Shown: piece after piece, positions 50,801 through 59,110 of the stretch
Numbering within the stretch: the stretch's first letter is position 1
Layout of the letters: each line of letters begins with the position of its first letter
Assembly: GCF_009928415.1 (NCBI RefSeq)
Contig: NZ_JAABNN010000016.1
Coordinates: 1 to 64,000 of the forward strand
DNA length: 64,000 nt
Origin: Bacillus sp. USDA818B3_A
Lineage (GTDB): Bacteria > Bacillota > Bacilli > Bacillales > Cytobacillaceae
Reading direction: 5' to 3'
Position numbers and translations under genes: made by a program
Notes under the pieces: generated by a model
Told to the model about the DNA's origin: nothing
Seen by the model: the letters and a program-made list of their open reading frames with translations, nothing else
Databases searched by the model: none

Positions 50801-51931
50801 GCCATGACGGAAGTTCCTTTAAAAGAAGGAAAAAATAAAATCACCATTAAAGTTGAAAACCTTGATGATGATGGAGTGAAGCTGGATTATTTACAAATCG
50901 GAAGTAAAAAGTATCATGCGGAATCTACCGATTCTCTGCCGCCGATGCAAATCTATAAAGACACGTTAGTAAATTTCGGACATGCAGGGGATGAAGTTAC
51001 TTTTGACGTAGATTTAAAGGAAAAAGGAGAAACTAGTTTTATTTTTACTTATTCTAATGCAGGAGCTGACACTGTAAGAACAATCTATGTAGATGGAAAA
51101 CCAGTGTTAGATGACAAAGGGAATCCGTATACGGTCGCATTTAATAGTACAAAAAATATAGATACCTATAGTGAAGACGGATATGTGGTATTACCAGGTT
51201 TAGATTCAGGGAAACATAAGATCACTTTGAAACAGGATGATAATCAAAAGGGTTCTATTAATTTACGTCTTATGACCGTCGGACTATTTGATGAACCATC
51301 GGTACGTTTAATGGATGCGGGACTTGCGGCAATGGGTGCGACCCATATTGAAATGGGTACAGCTGAGAAATATGATGAAGGACCTAATATGCTGGCACAT
51401 GAATATTATCCGAATCGCAGTAAAAAAATGAGTCAATCTCTAAAGGAATCTATGAAGGATTATTATAAGTTTTTTGCTGCCTACGAAAATCTTCTTTTTG
51501 ATAGTAAAGAGACGGATCGGATGATAAAGGTCGAAGAGAAAGGCCAGCCACTAAAAGTCAGCAGAGATGGAGAAAAAAATACAATTTGGTCAATTGTTAG
51601 GGAAAACAAGAATAATGGTTTTGAGGACTATGACGTAGTTCATCTCATTAATCTATTAAATAATGATTCCAACTGGAGAAATGCAGCATCAAAGCCAATT
51701 AAGCAACAAGAATTAACGGTACGATACCCAATAGGAATGAGCCAAGAAGAACTGCCTGACTTAAAGGTTTATTCGGATAGTCCGGATGCCAACCAGGGAC
51801 AGTTAAAGGAAATTCAGTATAAATGGGAGAAAGATGAGTTAGTTATCACTCTTCCAAGTTTGGAATACTGGGAGATGATTGTCATCGACCGCGACGGGCT
51901 TGAAAATAAAAAAACAGACAAAATAAAATAG
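47795..51931 (+). CDS. GH66 dextranase / cycloisomaltooligosaccharide glucanotransferase-like, 5'-truncated
   Basis: 1378 codons. True similarity starts at residue 35 (KGTLNLEVYHLNEKV, within the N-terminal beta-sandwich of CITase); the first 34 codons are SDR sequence read in a wrong frame from TTG. The GH66 barrel follows (YYLNGFQFYDWMWRHD), with the nucleophile at Asp291 in FGFDGMHLDQ and the acid/base at Glu363 in DFDYSEIW. Between the barrel and its C-terminal part (SVRLMDAGLAAMGATHIEMG, MLAHEYYPNRSKKM) lie about 760 residues that I parse as six CBM35-like modules (about 406-1168); characterised CITases carry one such insert. The signal peptide is missing, so this copy is probably not secreted. 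Confidence 0.85.
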   Translation: MHVTRVFLTTSAMGLTAGRQYTDLMLQIFIASQWKGTLNLEVYHLNEKVAEGKKNIQVKKDVKGLEIVWTPPTDDFRGYLVKASVEGSNQTLTAAIDVSSDWTQYPRYGYTTEFPKETAAESDKKMKQLTQEYYLNGFQFYDWMWRHDVSVYSKTDSDGKPILDKDGNFITEEIGPSTAYNDLLGRKLFPLTIKQQVQAAQKYNAAAMAYQMNYAGRENYQDFGVKKEWGLYRKNAQFPNPSQQDQEGFIFDWANTGLYLQDPGNPSWQNYINKQFTRSVNEFGFDGMHLDQWGANDNDYLYDYKGEKRYFSKDYDSLINSVKDSLVKNNSKKDFVTFNMVGGNEGYKDVPKPTTNTDFDYSEIWQDKDNYRDLVKVVEDTRKTNGGKAVVIAGYMNYKQATGIHYEAANLKGIPKAEQFSSSIQKVPGWVGDFGRQDEDQIIWTVDVPEAGTYNVDLKYGHDNDASPEGKLSVNNQLVENAITFNEKTGWGNPVANKNLSLHLEKGTNKIKLQLNTNNLWLNVDSMVVKNDSFQKEYEAEDAELISCKVDKIGHVENFEIDGDYIEFTVKAAQAGTYPIQFGYSVGSTAVNRHLYVNNELISNSIKLEPTGSWETFDDSEAIQVPLKAGENKVVLKVEKVNDTGANVDYLKIGDSRYQAEKSMVGWEPAQKPIIETASNQISNFKQQGDYLSFKVDSDESKELPISITYKNAGAETERSLLVNAKKAGIVHFDQTNDGWNKVEVPIYLYKGTNEIQLKMEDQTTEKGIEVDQLEVNNLVIDAEKTDLGWSPVEARTNSIYITPGKTDNFGQAGQRAIFTVHNEKETDTLRFKYRTGNNPRVNIYVDGKLIPENNSYVDGKTVSENIFASTPGGWDGAMVEKSIKATVPAGEHKVVFELASNGEYINLDSLLVGDEEYQVEEAAFAPEGHGITTSVGYVDDFNGDGDFLTFDVNVPAAGKHDFVWRYNNDSASKRTAKRSVYVNNEKMDNIDFAYSNNWKNQAMTEVPLKEGKNKITIKVENLDDDGVKLDYLQIGSKKYHAESTDSLPPMQIYKDTLVNFGHAGDEVTFDVDLKEKGETSFIFTYSNAGADTVRTIYVDGKPVLDDKGNPYTVAFNSTKNIDTYSEDGYVVLPGLDSGKHKITLKQDDNQKGSINLRLMTVGLFDEPSVRLMDAGLAAMGATHIEMGTAEKYDEGPNMLAHEYYPNRSKKMSQSLKESMKDYYKFFAAYENLLFDSKETDRMIKVEEKGQPLKVSRDGEKNTIWSIVRENKNNGFEDYDVVHLINLLNNDSNWRNAASKPIKQQELTVRYPIGMSQEELPDLKVYSDSPDANQGQLKEIQYKWEKDELVITLPSLEYWEMIVIDRDGLENKKTDKIK

Positions 51932-51943
51932 GTTGTTATTTTT

Positions 51944-51990
51944 AGAGTGAGATTATTTGGAATGTATAAATCTCACTCTATTCTTTCCTA
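51944..51990 (+). terminator. Terminator of the GH66 gene
   Basis: AGAGTGAGAT (51944-51953) and ATCTCACTCT (51970-51979) form a perfect 10-bp stem, then ATTCTTTCC. Confidence 0.85.
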
Positions 51991-52421
51991 TAGCAGTCCT
52001 CGGTTTCCAAATAGCAAATCTCTTAATAAAAATAATATAGATTTTCATAAAACTTTCTATCCCCCGAAAATTTACTATATTTCTTACCCTCTTTAACAAC
52101 TTCTTGGACCATTTCCCTAAAATTAACAGGAATAATTTGGTATAAATGTATCAAAAATCAAAAATAGCGAAACCCTTCTTCCCATAAAGCGTATCTCTAC
52201 ATGGAAAGAGATAACTTGGATTTTATAGAACAACACGAAACTCTTTTCTATTTTGATTCCTGGTGGTAAGAAAAAATTCTTTGAAGGAGGTTTTTTACAA
52301 ATATGATTTTTCGTTTTAAAGGCTTATAAACGAACAGTAAAGGTTTAAAACATTTTTGCGCTGAAAATTAGCTTTATCTTTGTGAAGAACTATACAATAT
52401 TCAAATGGAAGGATGTAATAA
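51991..52421. other. Upstream region of the SulP gene
   Basis: About 430 bp with no full gene. It holds a TATCTCT/AGAGATA hairpin at 52191-52211 and a strong ribosome binding site driving an 8-codon frame at 52303. Confidence 0.5.
52303..52329 (+). CDS. 8-residue leader-like ORF before SulP
   Basis: GAAGGAGG at 52283-52290 and ATG at 52303 open MIFRFKGL then TAA. Strong initiation signals on a tiny frame 93 bp before the SulP start suggest a leader peptide, or the relic of a gene start. Confidence 0.25.
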   Translation: MIFRFKGL

Positions 52422-54176
52422 ATGGTTTCAGCTAATAGGTTTTCTGGATACAGTTTACGTTCTCTGCAAAAAGATTTGATTGCCGGGTTAGTGGTTGGGA
52501 TTGTTGCGATTCCTTTAGCAATGGCTTTCGCGATTGCTTCAGGAGTAAGGCCAGAGTATGGACTCTATACATCAGCCATTGCTGGTATTCTTGTTTCTCT
52601 TTTTGGAGGTTCTAGATTTCAAATTGCTGGCCCGACTGGAGCCTTTGTTCCGGTTTTATTAGGTGTTGTGATCCAATTTGGATATGAAAAGCTGTTAGTT
52701 GCAGGCTTCATGGCAGGGATTTTAATTCTTCTTATGGGCGTGTTTAAATTAGGAAGGTATATAAAATTCATCCCTCGCCCTGTAGTAATCGGCTTTACAG
52801 CTGGAATTGCGGTGATTATCTTTTCTGGTCAGATTGCCAATTTCCTTGGGCTAGAAAACTTAAAAAAAGAAGAAGCCTTTCATTTGAATATGAAAGAAAT
52901 TTTTATGAATTTAAATACAATCAATCTATACAGTATTTTAACAGCAAGTATATGTTTAGCAATTGTTATATTAGCACCAAAATATTTGCCAAAAATTCCA
53001 GGTGCTTTGTTAGGTTTAATGGTTTCCACTGTTGTGGCTACAATGTTCTTTCCCAATCAGGTAGCAACCATCGGTTCAACTTATGGAGCCATTCCAAATG
53101 AATTGCCAAAATTTCAGTTCCCTGAATTAACGATCAATGTAGTGATTGAACTGCTTCCTGCTGCCTTGGTCATTGCTATGCTTGGTGGGATAGAATCTTT
53201 ATTATCTGCATTAGTAGCAGACAACCTATCCGGCAGTAAGCATAACAGTAACAAAGAGTTGATTGGACAGGGACTTGCCAATATTATAACCCCATTATTT
53301 GGAGGAATTCCTGCCACTGGAGCGATTGCACGAACGGCAACGAATATTAAAAACGGGGCCTTCTCACCTGTTTCGGGTGTCATACATGGGGTAGTCGTAG
53401 TATTGGTGATAGTGATATTAGCACCATATGCCTCTGCTATTCCGTTGGCCAGTATGGCTCCCATCCTTATGTTTGTCGCTTGGAATATGAGTGAGCGCAA
53501 GGAATTTGCCCATGTCTTACAATTAAAAACAATGGATTCTCTTGTGTTAGTCTCTACTTTTATACTAACCGTATTAATAGATTTAACTACAGGCGTTGGA
53601 ACTGGTCTGATTTTAGCTCTCCTCGTTTTTGTCATCCGAATAAGCAGTACGTTAAAAGTATCAAAAGTTTTACCGGATCCAAACGATAAACTGGTAAAAC
53701 CTGAAATGGTGAAGCACGGTTCAAACTGCCCGCAAATAAATATTTACACAGTGGAAGGTCCATTATTCTTTGGCACCACCGAGCAGTTTGAGGAGGAAAT
53801 GGATGAAATTCTGCGTTTAGAACCAAGAGTGCTTCTGTTAAGGATGAGTAAAGTTTCCATCGTGGATTCCTCCGGGGAGGCGCTACTAGTGAATCTTGTG
53901 AAAAAATCCAAAGAAAATCATCAGCAAGTAATATTTTCTGGTATTCAGCCACAGTTGGAAGATTTATTTAAGAAAACAAGTTTTTATCAATTGGCAGGTG
54001 AGGAAAATTTCTTTGCCCATACAGGTGCTGCTATCAATCATGCTCTCTCAAAACTGGATGTAAAGCAATGTAAAGGATGTAAGCATTTTTCTTTTGCAGA
54101 GTGTTCAACCCTCTCAAAAGAAGAATCAAATCCTAAAGTGAAAAGAAAAACCAAACGTGATCTAGGGTTAATTTAA
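52422..54176 (+). CDS. SulP-family anion transporter with STAS domain
   Basis: A 584-residue transporter. The SLC26/SulP core has ten to twelve membrane segments (RPEYGLYTSAIAGI, FQIAGPTGAFVPVLLGVV, GGIPATGAIARTATN) and the cytoplasmic STAS domain follows at about 435-550 (VLLLRMSKVSIVDSSGEALL). The C-terminal tail has CKGCKHFSFAEC, a three-cysteine motif that could bind metal. The substrate is sulfate, bicarbonate or another anion. A single gene with its own terminator. Confidence 0.93.
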   Translation: MVSANRFSGYSLRSLQKDLIAGLVVGIVAIPLAMAFAIASGVRPEYGLYTSAIAGILVSLFGGSRFQIAGPTGAFVPVLLGVVIQFGYEKLLVAGFMAGILILLMGVFKLGRYIKFIPRPVVIGFTAGIAVIIFSGQIANFLGLENLKKEEAFHLNMKEIFMNLNTINLYSILTASICLAIVILAPKYLPKIPGALLGLMVSTVVATMFFPNQVATIGSTYGAIPNELPKFQFPELTINVVIELLPAALVIAMLGGIESLLSALVADNLSGSKHNSNKELIGQGLANIITPLFGGIPATGAIARTATNIKNGAFSPVSGVIHGVVVVLVIVILAPYASAIPLASMAPILMFVAWNMSERKEFAHVLQLKTMDSLVLVSTFILTVLIDLTTGVGTGLILALLVFVIRISSTLKVSKVLPDPNDKLVKPEMVKHGSNCPQINIYTVEGPLFFGTTEQFEEEMDEILRLEPRVLLLRMSKVSIVDSSGEALLVNLVKKSKENHQQVIFSGIQPQLEDLFKKTSFYQLAGEENFFAHTGAAINHALSKLDVKQCKGCKHFSFAECSTLSKEESNPKVKRKTKRDLGLI

Positions 54177-54221
54177 GTCGAATATCTTTCGATACAGATA
54201 AAGTAACCATGGTTAAAAACT

Positions 54222-54268
54222 AGAGCGCAAAATACTACCTTTATAGGATTATTTTGCGCTCTTTTATA
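54222..54268 (+). terminator. Terminator of the SulP gene
   Basis: AGAGCGCAAAATA (54222-54234) and TATTTTGCGCTCT (54250-54262) form a perfect 13-bp stem followed by TTTATAG. Confidence 0.92.
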
Positions 54269-54480
54269 GTTTATTAATATTTCATCAAGGGAAAGCGGTA
54301 GCTATAACGAATATGTTTCAATTAATCTCCCTTTTTCTAGATCTCTCTTGAGCGGCGCTCACGATATCAATCGGACGCCAGCTGGTGCAGCCTAAATACT
54401 AGTTACCAAGACTCATGACTGTTCCTTATTTTATTCGTATGATTTAAATTAATGAGAATAAAAATAACGGAGGAACGGTA

Positions 54481-55350
54481 ATGGAATACAGCTATGAGTT
54501 AATCAAACTCCATGAAGAATTGCCTATTAAAATGATCATACATACGTCAGATCATCAGACATTTATCCCAAGGCATTGGCATGAGAGTGTTGAAATTTCC
54601 TATGTTCTTTCAGGGAAGATCGACAATATCTATATTGATGGGAAGGAGTATGAATCAAGCGAAGGAGATATTGTTGTTATCAACTCCAATGCCATCCATT
54701 CCTTTTCGGTCAACCGGGGACAGAACAGAAAGGCTATCTCGCTCTTTATTCCCATCGAATTTATTAAGGCCGTTTATCCTGATATGGACCAGGTGGAGTT
54801 TGACTGTATTTCAATTAATAGGCAAAACAGTTCGGAAAATAAAGAGTTTACTATGCTGCGAGAGAATTTGAATGCTCTCATTAATGCCTATCTTGACTCT
54901 GAAAACAACCCTTTAGCTTCAATAAAAGTAACAAGCTTAACCTATGAGCTAATCTATCTCCTGTTAAAGCATTTTAAAATACATAAAAAGAGCAGCAGCA
55001 GGATCACAACCCGTAAATATCTCGAACGGCTGACCATGATTACAAATTTTATCAAAGAAAACTATCAGCAAAATTTATCCCTGGATCTGCTATCAAATCA
55101 ATTTAATTTATCACCAGAGTATCTGTCGCGCTTTTTTATGAAGCATACGGGGATGACGCTACTGAACTACATAAATGCAATCCGTCTGGAAAAATCGTTT
55201 CCTGAATTGATGAATACCGATCATCCAATCATGCAGATTGCCTTAAACCATGGGTTTCCGAGTGAAAAGTCGTATAATCGAGTCTTCAAGAGCATCTATC
55301 AGTTTACGCCCTCTCAATATCGAAAAGAACAAAAATACAACCGAAATTGA
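54481..55350 (+). CDS. AraC-family regulator (cupin type)
   Basis: A 289-residue regulator. Residues about 20-90 are the cupin ligand domain (FIPRHWHESVEISYVLSGKI, with HWHE), and about 185-285 the double HTH (LSLDLLSNQFNLSPEYLSRF, IMQIALNHGFPSEKSYNRVF). This architecture is common in regulators of plant-sugar utilisation. GGAGGAACGG precedes the ATG. It lies 160 bp before the secreted esterase and probably activates it. Confidence 0.92.
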   Translation: MEYSYELIKLHEELPIKMIIHTSDHQTFIPRHWHESVEISYVLSGKIDNIYIDGKEYESSEGDIVVINSNAIHSFSVNRGQNRKAISLFIPIEFIKAVYPDMDQVEFDCISINRQNSSENKEFTMLRENLNALINAYLDSENNPLASIKVTSLTYELIYLLLKHFKIHKKSSSRITTRKYLERLTMITNFIKENYQQNLSLDLLSNQFNLSPEYLSRFFMKHTGMTLLNYINAIRLEKSFPELMNTDHPIMQIALNHGFPSEKSYNRVFKSIYQFTPSQYRKEQKYNRN

Positions 55351-55363
55351 AAGCACTTGAATT
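55348..55363. promoter_or_regulatory. TGAAAGCACTTGAATT site
   Basis: Shares GAAAGCACTT with sites at 55455 (inverted) and 61784. It overlaps the stop codon of the AraC gene. Confidence 0.4.
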
Positions 55364-55454
55364 CTTGCGATCTTGATTTTTTTAATGGTCAAGATTTGAC
55401 CATAAATAGGCTAACAATCGACGGGATTTGAGCGAAGGCATTCTTTTAAAATAG

Positions 55455-55468
55455 ATGTAAGTGCTTTC
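55455..55468. promoter_or_regulatory. ATGTAAGTGCTTTC site before the secreted esterase
   Basis: The reverse complement is GAAAGCACTTACAT, identical over 14 bases to 61784-61797 before the TRAP operon. It resembles a cre site with CA instead of the central CG, so CcpA or another LacI-family regulator may bind. Confidence 0.5.
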
Positions 55469-55510
55469 GTGAAAAGCATGCAATCTATAAACATCAGGAG
55501 GTAAGGAAAC

Positions 55511-56839
55511 ATGTTAAAGGGATTCAAGAAACACGCGAAAATAGCATTGCTATGTACTTTAGCGGCGGGTACCACCCTTTCGTTCAGTGCAGGAGTGCAA
55601 GCCAAGGAGGTCAAAACTCAGCCAGCATCCTATCAGACGGTTACTGAAATAGAAGACTGGGGACCAGCCATTACGAAGGTGATTGTCGATTTAGGGAGAC
55701 CAGTACCTGTAAATTCTGTAACTACTGATACATTCAATGTTCATGTGCAAAGAAGTGACAGCAGGCAGGCCAATCCTTTTTTGGGGGAAGGAAATCGTAA
55801 AGTCATCAAAGCTTATGTAGCGGACAAACAAGGGAACCCTGCGGTGAAAACCGGAAAATATGCCGTGCTGGAAATGGAAATTGGCCCGGCTGATACCTTG
55901 GGGTCACCAATGAACTTCGATTTGGGTACATTTTTAAATGACTGGGTTGACAGTGATTATACGATTACCCAGCAAAAAGACATTCTTACACCAGCAGGAA
56001 AGATTTCGGGATTGGTTGCTGACACTTTTACTGGCGGAGTAAGAGAACTGGTAGATGATTTCGGAACCGGAAAAGAAACCTACGATGATGTGACGTTAAC
56101 CTATGCAGATTATACACCGGCAAAGGACAATCATAAGAATCCGTTAATCATTTGGCTTCACGGCATGGGTGAAGGCGGTACAAATCCGACGGTTCCGATT
56201 TCCGGTAATAAGGCAGCTAACTTTGCGTCCGAAGAAATTCAATCCTATTTTGACGGAGCGTATGTGCTGGCTCCGCAGACTCCGACCCTCTGGATGGACG
56301 GATTCACCGGATTCGGCGACGGAACGTCAAAATATGAAGATGCGCTCATGTCACTGATAAAAGACTATGTGAAAAACAATAAAGACATTGACCCTAATCG
56401 GATTCTTATTGGTGGAGATTCAAATGGGGGCTATATGACGATGTTGATGATCCGTGATAATCCGGAGTACTTTGCGGCCGCATTCCCGACTTGCGAGGCG
56501 TTAAAGGATTCTCTTATTACGGACGAACAAATTCAGAGTATGAAGGACCTTCCCATCTGGTTTGTTGCAGCTAAAACAGATACAACAGTGCCTGTTAATA
56601 AGTATGTTGTTCCAACCTACAGCCGACTGATTGAGGCTGGAGCGAAAGATGTCCATATGTCCCTGTTCGATAAAGTGGTCGATACTACAGGGCTATACAA
56701 AAAAGCAGACGGTACACCATATGAATATGATGGACACTGGTCCTGGATCTATGTGTACAATAATGAGGTCTCAAAGAGTATTGATGGTAAAACCACCACG
56801 CTGATGGAATGGCTGGCGGGTCAATCATTGGATAAGTAA
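55511..56839 (+). CDS. Secreted alpha/beta-hydrolase (esterase)
   Basis: A 442-residue secreted protein. The signal peptide is clear (LKGFKKHAKIALLCTLAAGT...GVQAKE, cleavage near residue 31). An N-terminal beta domain (about 45-200) precedes the hydrolase domain. The oxyanion strand is PLIIWLHGMGEGG, the nucleophile serine is in LIGGDSNGGYMT, an acid is in AAKTDTTVPVNKY and the histidine in DGHWSWIYV. It resembles PHB-depolymerase/prolyl-oligopeptidase-like esterases, and polysaccharide deacylation is plausible here. AGGAGGTAAG precedes the ATG. An AraC activator lies directly upstream. Confidence 0.88.
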   Translation: MLKGFKKHAKIALLCTLAAGTTLSFSAGVQAKEVKTQPASYQTVTEIEDWGPAITKVIVDLGRPVPVNSVTTDTFNVHVQRSDSRQANPFLGEGNRKVIKAYVADKQGNPAVKTGKYAVLEMEIGPADTLGSPMNFDLGTFLNDWVDSDYTITQQKDILTPAGKISGLVADTFTGGVRELVDDFGTGKETYDDVTLTYADYTPAKDNHKNPLIIWLHGMGEGGTNPTVPISGNKAANFASEEIQSYFDGAYVLAPQTPTLWMDGFTGFGDGTSKYEDALMSLIKDYVKNNKDIDPNRILIGGDSNGGYMTMLMIRDNPEYFAAAFPTCEALKDSLITDEQIQSMKDLPIWFVAAKTDTTVPVNKYVVPTYSRLIEAGAKDVHMSLFDKVVDTTGLYKKADGTPYEYDGHWSWIYVYNNEVSKSIDGKTTTLMEWLAGQSLDK

Positions 56840-56846
56840 GATATTT

Positions 56847-56880
56847 AATGCCCTAGCTTATAATGCCGGGGCATTTTTAA
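56847..56880 (+). terminator. Terminator of the secreted esterase
   Basis: AATGCCC (56847-56853) and GGGCATT (56869-56875) pair, then TTTAATTTTT. Confidence 0.8.
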
Positions 56881-56903
56881 TTTTTATCCGTATTCATTAT
56901 TCA

Positions 56904-56927
56904 CCGTGTAATTAATTAATTACATGG
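56904..56927. promoter_or_regulatory. Palindromic TGTAAT operator, distal copy
   Basis: TGTAATTAATTAATTACA (56907-56924) is a perfect 18-bp palindrome upstream of the NmrA-like gene. TGTAAT/ATTACA arms recur at 56994-57012. Confidence 0.55.
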
Positions 56928-56977
56928 TAAATAAATTCGAAAAATAAGGGAAAATAACTTGGATGCTTCTAGTGTAT

Positions 56978-57012
56978 TGACAAAATCCAAACATGTAATT
57001 AAAATGATTACA
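56978..57012 (+). promoter_or_regulatory. Promoter of the NmrA-like gene with overlapping operator
   Basis: TTGACA (56978-56983) and TAAAAT (57000-57005) are 16 bp apart. TGTAAT (56994-56999) and ATTACA (57007-57012) straddle the -10 element, a position for repression by a MarR/HxlR-type protein. The regulator is not in the window. Confidence 0.55.
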
Positions 57013-57054
57013 GGTAATCGAAATTGTTACATCAAAAAGAAATGAGGACTATAA

Positions 57055-57693
57055 ATGAATATTGGTATTATCGGCGCCACTGGTAAGGCAGGAAAGCTTA
57101 TCTTAAAAGAAGCTGTAGAAAGAGCTCATGACGTTACTGCGATTGTAAGAGATGCATCAAAGGTGCAAAATGAACATGTTGCCGTTCTCGAAAAGAACAT
57201 TTTTGACTTAAAATCCGAGGATATAAAAAATTTTGATGTAGTAGTAAATGCATTTAATGCACGAGGACATGAACATCAACATGTAGAGGCTGGCAAAGTA
57301 TTAATTTCAGCTCTTAAAGGTGCTCCACAGACAAGGTTAGTCGTTGTTGGAGGTGCAGGAAGTTTATTTGTAGATGAAGCAAAAACAGTGAGACTACTAG
57401 AAACTCCAGATTTTCCTGAAGCCTACTTGCCGACTGCATCTAACATGATGAAAAACCTTAAGGAGCTACAAGACACAGAAGGTATTCAATGGACTTATAT
57501 TAGTCCAGCAGCATTCTTTAATCCAGAAGGTAAACGAACAGGTTCTTACCGAAAGGGGAAAGACCAATTAATCCTTAATTCAAAAGGTGAGAGCTATATC
57601 AGTTATTCCGATTACGCTATCGCTGTTTTAGATGAAATCGAAAATCCTCAACATAATAATGAACGTTTTTCTGTCGTTGGCGAAGCAGAATAA
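57055..57693 (+). CDS. NmrA-like NAD(P)-binding protein
   Basis: A 212-residue Rossmann protein. The cofactor motif is IGIIGATGKAGKLI and the arginine of IVRDASKV suggests NADP. It lacks the YxxxK pair, as usual for NmrA-like/YwnB-type proteins linked to quinone or electrophile stress. AATGAGGACT precedes the ATG. It is followed 103 bp later by a flavodoxin-like quinone reductase, and both probably respond to the TGTAAT-box regulator. Confidence 0.9.
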   Translation: MNIGIIGATGKAGKLILKEAVERAHDVTAIVRDASKVQNEHVAVLEKNIFDLKSEDIKNFDVVVNAFNARGHEHQHVEAGKVLISALKGAPQTRLVVVGGAGSLFVDEAKTVRLLETPDFPEAYLPTASNMMKNLKELQDTEGIQWTYISPAAFFNPEGKRTGSYRKGKDQLILNSKGESYISYSDYAIAVLDEIENPQHNNERFSVVGEAE

Positions 57694-57796
57694 TTTAAAA
57701 GGATCGTACCTATAAAGTATTCGAATAGCTTTATAAAAGCGTTGTACACTATTAAAAGTTGAAATAATTAAAACTAATCTATGGAGGTAGTTCTAA

Positions 57797-58399
57797 ATGA
57801 AACATCTTATTATATATGCACACTCACACCCAGAAAGTCTAAATCACGCTATTTTGGAAACAACAGTAAATGCATTGAAGAATAATGGTCACGAAGTCGT
57901 TGTGCGTGATTTGTATGCACTTAATTTTCAACCCGTACTTAAACCAGAAGATACGTCGGCAATGAAAGCTGGAGAGACTCCTAAAGATATTAAAACGGAA
58001 CAAGAACATATCACTCAAGCAGATGTCATTACCTTTATATATCCAATTTGGTGGGCTGGATTACCGGCTATCCTTAAAGGATATGTTGACCGAGTTTTTT
58101 CATATGGCTTCGCTTATGCATATGGTGAAGAAGGTATCATAAGGATGTTGTCAGGGAAGAAAGGTCTTATCATAAATACACATGGCAATCCGAAAGATTA
58201 TTATGATGAGATCGGAATGACAACTGGTTTGAAGATCACATCCGATACTGGAATTTTTGAATTTGTTGGGATTGAACCGGTAGACCATATATTATTTGGA
58301 AGTGTCGGTTCACTCGACGAAGAAGCATATAAAGGTATGTTAAAGGAAGTTGAAGACAAGATTCATTCTTTATTCTCGCAGCAAGCTATTACTAAATAA
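57797..58399 (+). CDS. NAD(P)H-dependent flavin oxidoreductase (quinone reductase type)
   Basis: A 200-residue flavodoxin-fold protein of the MdaB/KefF/YwrO group: FMN-binding IIYAHSHPESLNHAI, FIYPIWWAGLPAILKGYVDR and NTHGNPKDYYDE. It reduces quinones or other electrophiles by two electrons. ATGGAGGTAG precedes the ATG. It pairs with the NmrA-like gene upstream and ends at a hairpin. Confidence 0.92.
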   Translation: MKHLIIYAHSHPESLNHAILETTVNALKNNGHEVVVRDLYALNFQPVLKPEDTSAMKAGETPKDIKTEQEHITQADVITFIYPIWWAGLPAILKGYVDRVFSYGFAYAYGEEGIIRMLSGKKGLIINTHGNPKDYYDEIGMTTGLKITSDTGIFEFVGIEPVDHILFGSVGSLDEEAYKGMLKEVEDKIHSLFSQQAITK

Positions 58400-58406
58400 T
58401 TACTTG

Positions 58407-58440
58407 AGGCTCCCTACCTAATTAGGGGGCCTGTTTAATT
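58407..58440 (+). terminator. Terminator of the quinone reductase gene
   Basis: AGGC-CCCT and AGGG-GCCT pair with one bulge on each side, followed by GTTTAATTT. Confidence 0.7.
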
Positions 58441-58503
58441 TCTATAAGTAACATATTAGATAACTTGCTTATTTATGAGCAACTCATGTTTGGAATATAT
58501 TTG

Positions 58504-58887
58504 TCATTGGCGTTGCTGGTAAAAATGAAGCCTCACCAAGTATTAATACCAAGGATATCGTATCATATGACCGACAAGTTAAGAAGGATGCATTCTATTT
58601 CTATAAAACTCAATGGAATAGAGATGACCAATTTGTATATATAACAAGCAGAAGATTACCGATAGAACAGAAAGTACTACACTGATAAAGGTATATTCAA
58701 ACCTAAAGGAAGTTACATTAACGGTAAATGGAAAGGATTACTGTAAGGGGAGAATCCAGCAGCCAGGTGGATTTGTTTGGGGTGGTGTCATCTAAATGAA
58801 AGTGGTAATGTAATAATTGCCTCAGCTAAAAAGGTCGATGGAACAAATGTCGCTGATTCTGTTACAACTTGGAAGGTTGTTAAATAA
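58504..58887 (+). pseudogene. GH2 beta-galactosidase C-terminal remnant
   Basis: Successive frames read TKDIVSYDRQVKKDAFYFYK, TQWNRDDQFVYITSRR, then (after a frame change) TDRTESTTLIKVYSNLKEV, TLTVNGKDY, and finally NESGNVIIASAKKVDGTNV to WKVVK. This order is the C-terminal part of a GH2 glycosidase. At least two frameshifts and the absence of the catalytic half make it a dead gene. Confidence 0.8.
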
Positions 58888-58985
58888 TCTTCTAGGAATT
58901 AATTAAGATAAAAAGAATATGAAGGTACAAACTGCCAGCGATAGAATAAAAGTAAATATATAATAGTAGATAAATTAATAATGAA

Positions 58986-59043
58986 AACTCTCCAATAAGT
59001 AGCTAAAATTATAAAAAAATCTGTACGTATTGGAGAGATATCA
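58986..59043 (-). terminator. Terminator of the GH28 gene
   Basis: CTCTCCAATA (58989-58998) and TATTGGAGAG (59030-59039) form a perfect 10-bp stem with a long AT-rich loop; on the minus strand TTTTCATTATT follows. Confidence 0.65.
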
Positions 59044-59110
59044 AAGAGACAGGGAGTCATCCTAAACATAAACTAGGAAGAGCAACCCAGTGACTTGTTC
59101 CATTAAAAGA

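Noticed and set aside
53114..53635. 173-codon minus-strand frame
   Set aside because: Antisense shadow of the SulP transporter, which has clear membrane and STAS motifs.
55384..55400. TGGTCAA-GA-TTTGACCA hairpin as terminator of the AraC gene
   Set aside because: Seven-bp stem but no T-tract follows; it could equally be an AraC-type or other operator, so it was not called.
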